The position numbers and the translations under genes are program-made. The notes beneath the pieces are model-generated. The model searched no databases. It was given only the letters and a program-made list of their open reading frames with translations, and was not told the DNA's origin. Of a stretch of 14,531 bases of DNA, positions 13,367 through 14,531 are shown in pieces. This DNA comes from an uncultured delta proteobacterium (lineage in GTDB: Bacteria > Desulfobacterota > WTBG01 > CAIYCZ01). Numbering within the stretch: position 1 is the stretch's first letter; the number at the start of each line of letters is the position of its first letter. The DNA is taken from NCBI GenBank assembly GCA_903924805.1, contig CAIYCZ010000342.1, forward strand, positions 1-14,531, in the 5' to 3' direction.

Positions 13367-13987
13367 TTACTGACGGTAAATGGTAACGACACCATTCCGC
13401 GCACCGGGCAGCGATCCTTTTAACAACAGAAGATTTTCTTTGGTTCTAACTTCGACCACTTCGATATTTTTAACGGTTATTTTTTTTGATCCCAGGTGTC
13501 CGGGCATCCGCTTTCCTTTTAAAACCCTTGAAGGATCTGCACTTGCTCCAATCGATCCGGGAGCGCGGTGAAACATTGAGCCGTGGGTTGCCGTTCCCCC
13601 CTTAAACCCCCATCTCTTAATGACGCCGGCAAACCCTTTCCCCTTGTTGATACCGGAAACCCTAACCTTGTCTCCCGCATTGAATATGGACAGGGGAATT
13701 TCCTGGCCAACCTGATAGGCCTCCACATCATCAGCCCTGAATTCCTGGAGCACCGCACATGCTTTTCCTCCCGAGGCCTTAAAATGGCCCTGCAGAGGTT
13801 TTGTCACCTTCTTTATCTTCTTAGTACCAAAGCTGATCTGCACAGCGCTGTAACCGTCTTTTGCCGGCGTTTTCTTTTGCACGACACAGCACGGACCAGC
13901 CTCCACCACGGTCACGGGGATCATCTGACCCTCTTTGGAAAATACCTGGGTCATCCCTATTTTTTTTCCTATCAATCCAATTGACAC
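13367..13987 (-). CDS. rplC: 50S ribosomal protein L3, GTG start
   Basis: L3 binds 23S rRNA early and its loop reaches the peptidyl transferase centre. Signatures are MSIGLIGKKIGMTQVF at the start, ISGINKGKGFAGVIKRWGFK-type residues near 111-129, and HRAPGSIGASADPSRVLKGK with RMPGHLG in the central extension. Length is 206 residues. It starts with GTG; GGAG lies eight bases upstream. The 81-base gap from rpsJ is open and in frame with both genes, separated from rpsJ only by its TAA stop. Confidence 0.98.
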   Translation of the reverse strand: MSIGLIGKKIGMTQVFSKEGQMIPVTVVEAGPCCVVQKKTPAKDGYSAVQISFGTKKIKKVTKPLQGHFKASGGKACAVLQEFRADDVEAYQVGQEIPLSIFNAGDKVRVSGINKGKGFAGVIKRWGFKGGTATHGSMFHRAPGSIGASADPSRVLKGKRMPGHLGSKKITVKNIEVVEVRTKENLLLLKGSLPGARNGVVTIYRQ

Positions 13988-14068
13988 GGGTCTTTCTCCA
14001 TGTGCGAAAATTTCAATTACGCTGCTAACACCTGCGCCTCTGTCACGGTCCGCTTTCCCCTGCTTCTG
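13988..14068 (-). other. Open, in-frame rpsJ-rplC spacer with an echo of the tuf 3' end
   Basis: All 27 codons after the rpsJ TAA are free of stops up to the rplC GTG, with no ATG, GTG or TTG inside. The complement of 14012-14032 resembles the complement of 14419-14442, the end of tuf. They encode GAGVSSVIE and GAGVISDIIE respectively. No promoter or terminator is seen. This may be a duplicated scrap or chance. Confidence 0.25.
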
Positions 14069-14398
14069 TTACAGCTTGATTTCCACATCTACGCCGGCTG
14101 AAAGATCGAGCTTCATCAAAGCATCAATCGTCTGCTGGGTTGGCTCCAGTATGTCCATGAGCCGTTTGTGGGTTCTAATTTCAAACTGCTCCCGCGACTT
14201 TTTGTCAACATGGGGAGAACGCAATACGCAGTATTTATTTATCCGTGTTGGCAAAGGGATAGGCCCGACCACTTTTGCTCCAGTCCTTTTTGCTGTATCA
14301 ACTATTTCTGCTGCTGACTGGTCGAGCAGCCGGTGGTCATATGCCTTGAGACGAATGCGTATTTTCTGGGTATCTGTAATATCCTCAACTTTTTTCAT
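14069..14398 (-). CDS. rpsJ: 30S ribosomal protein S10
   Basis: S10 is a 30S head protein that also acts with NusB in antitermination. The core begins near residue 11 with QKIRIRLKAYDHRLLDQSAA, followed by VGPIPLPTRINKYCVLRSPH and the RTHKRLMDI segment, and ends LDLSAGVDVEIKL. Length is 109 residues, a few longer than E. coli because of the N-terminal MKKVEDITD. The start is ATG with a weak GGATGG upstream; the next ATG is far inside the core. It follows tuf after only 17 bases, so the S10 cluster is probably read on from the str cluster. Confidence 0.98.
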   Translation of the reverse strand: MKKVEDITDTQKIRIRLKAYDHRLLDQSAAEIVDTAKRTGAKVVGPIPLPTRINKYCVLRSPHVDKKSREQFEIRTHKRLMDILEPTQQTIDALMKLDLSAGVDVEIKL

Positions 14399-14415
14399 GG
14401 CACCATCCAGCCCGG

Positions 14416-14531
14416 TTATTCAATTATATCACTGATAACGCCAGCCCCAACCGTGCGGCCTCCCTCACGGATCGCAAACCGCAGCTCCTTCTCCATCGCG
14501 ATCGGCATTATCAGCTCTACCGCCATACTTA
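14416..14531 (-). CDS. tuf: Elongation factor Tu, C-terminal fragment (5' end outside the window)
   Basis: EF-Tu carries aminoacyl-tRNA to the ribosome as a GTP complex. Only the last 38 codons are inside the window. They read VELIMPIAMEKELRFAIREG, then GRTVGAGVISDIIE and TAA, the end of the third beta-barrel domain (domain 3). The gene enters from the right edge and is truncated there by the window, not broken. Its place just before rpsJ is the usual end of the str cluster (rpsL-rpsG-fusA-tuf), whose other members would lie beyond the edge. Confidence 0.97.
   Translation of the reverse strand, partial: SMAVELIMPIAMEKELRFAIREGGRTVGAGVISDIIE

Noticed and set aside
1..14531. CRISPR arrays, tRNA or rRNA genes, insertion sequences, prophage or defence genes
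   Set aside because: No spaced direct repeats, cloverleaf, terminal inverted repeats with a transposase, or unrelated coding blocks were seen; the window is filled by the ribosomal protein cluster.

Overview
The window is one continuous block of translation and transcription genes, all on the minus strand. In the direction of transcription (right to left) it holds the 3' end of tuf, then rpsJ-rplC-rplD-rplW-rplB-rpsS-rplV-rpsC-rplP-rpmC-rpsQ (S10 cluster), rplN-rplX-rplE-rpsN-rpsH-rplF-rplR-rpsE-rpmD-rplO-secY (spc cluster), and infA-rpmJ-rpsM-rpsK-rpsD-rpoA-rplQ (alpha cluster). A clear rho-independent terminator closes the block at about 113-152. There are 29 complete genes and one partial gene. 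I found no RNA gene, insertion sequence, CRISPR array or credible plus-strand gene. No gene-free stretch exceeds 300 bases; the longest are the 3' flank (1-184) and the secY-infA gap (3622-3781).

Organism: a bacterium. The gene order, a bacterial RpoA with its C-terminal domain, and strong Shine-Dalgarno (SD) sites before most genes all show this. S4, S14, L24 and L36 each carry a full set of zinc-type ligands. I cannot name the phylum from the sequence alone. The RpoA and EF-Tu termini look like those of Gram-negative-type lineages, possibly an uncultivated one. Nine of 29 complete genes start with GTG or TTG, which is a lot for ribosomal protein genes.

Layout: the genes are packed tightly, with three overlaps (rpsC/rplP, rplP/rpmC, rplD/rplW), one exact abutment (rplO/secY), and SD sites often embedded in the previous gene's stop region. 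This suggests co-transcription and translational coupling. The products assemble the 30S and 50S subunits. SecY inserts and exports nascent proteins, IF-1 acts in initiation, and RpoA nucleates RNA polymerase assembly.

Departures from the standard plan are small. adk and map, often found between secY and infA, are absent as genes, and the gap holds a 26-codon tract that resembles an adenylate kinase C-terminus. L17 has a long Lys/Glu tail, and a second copy-like Lys/Glu tail lies beyond the terminator. The rpsJ-rplC spacer is open in frame and contains a short echo of the tuf 3' end. I did not find a new defence, mobile or metabolic system; the window is essentially a conserved housekeeping region.
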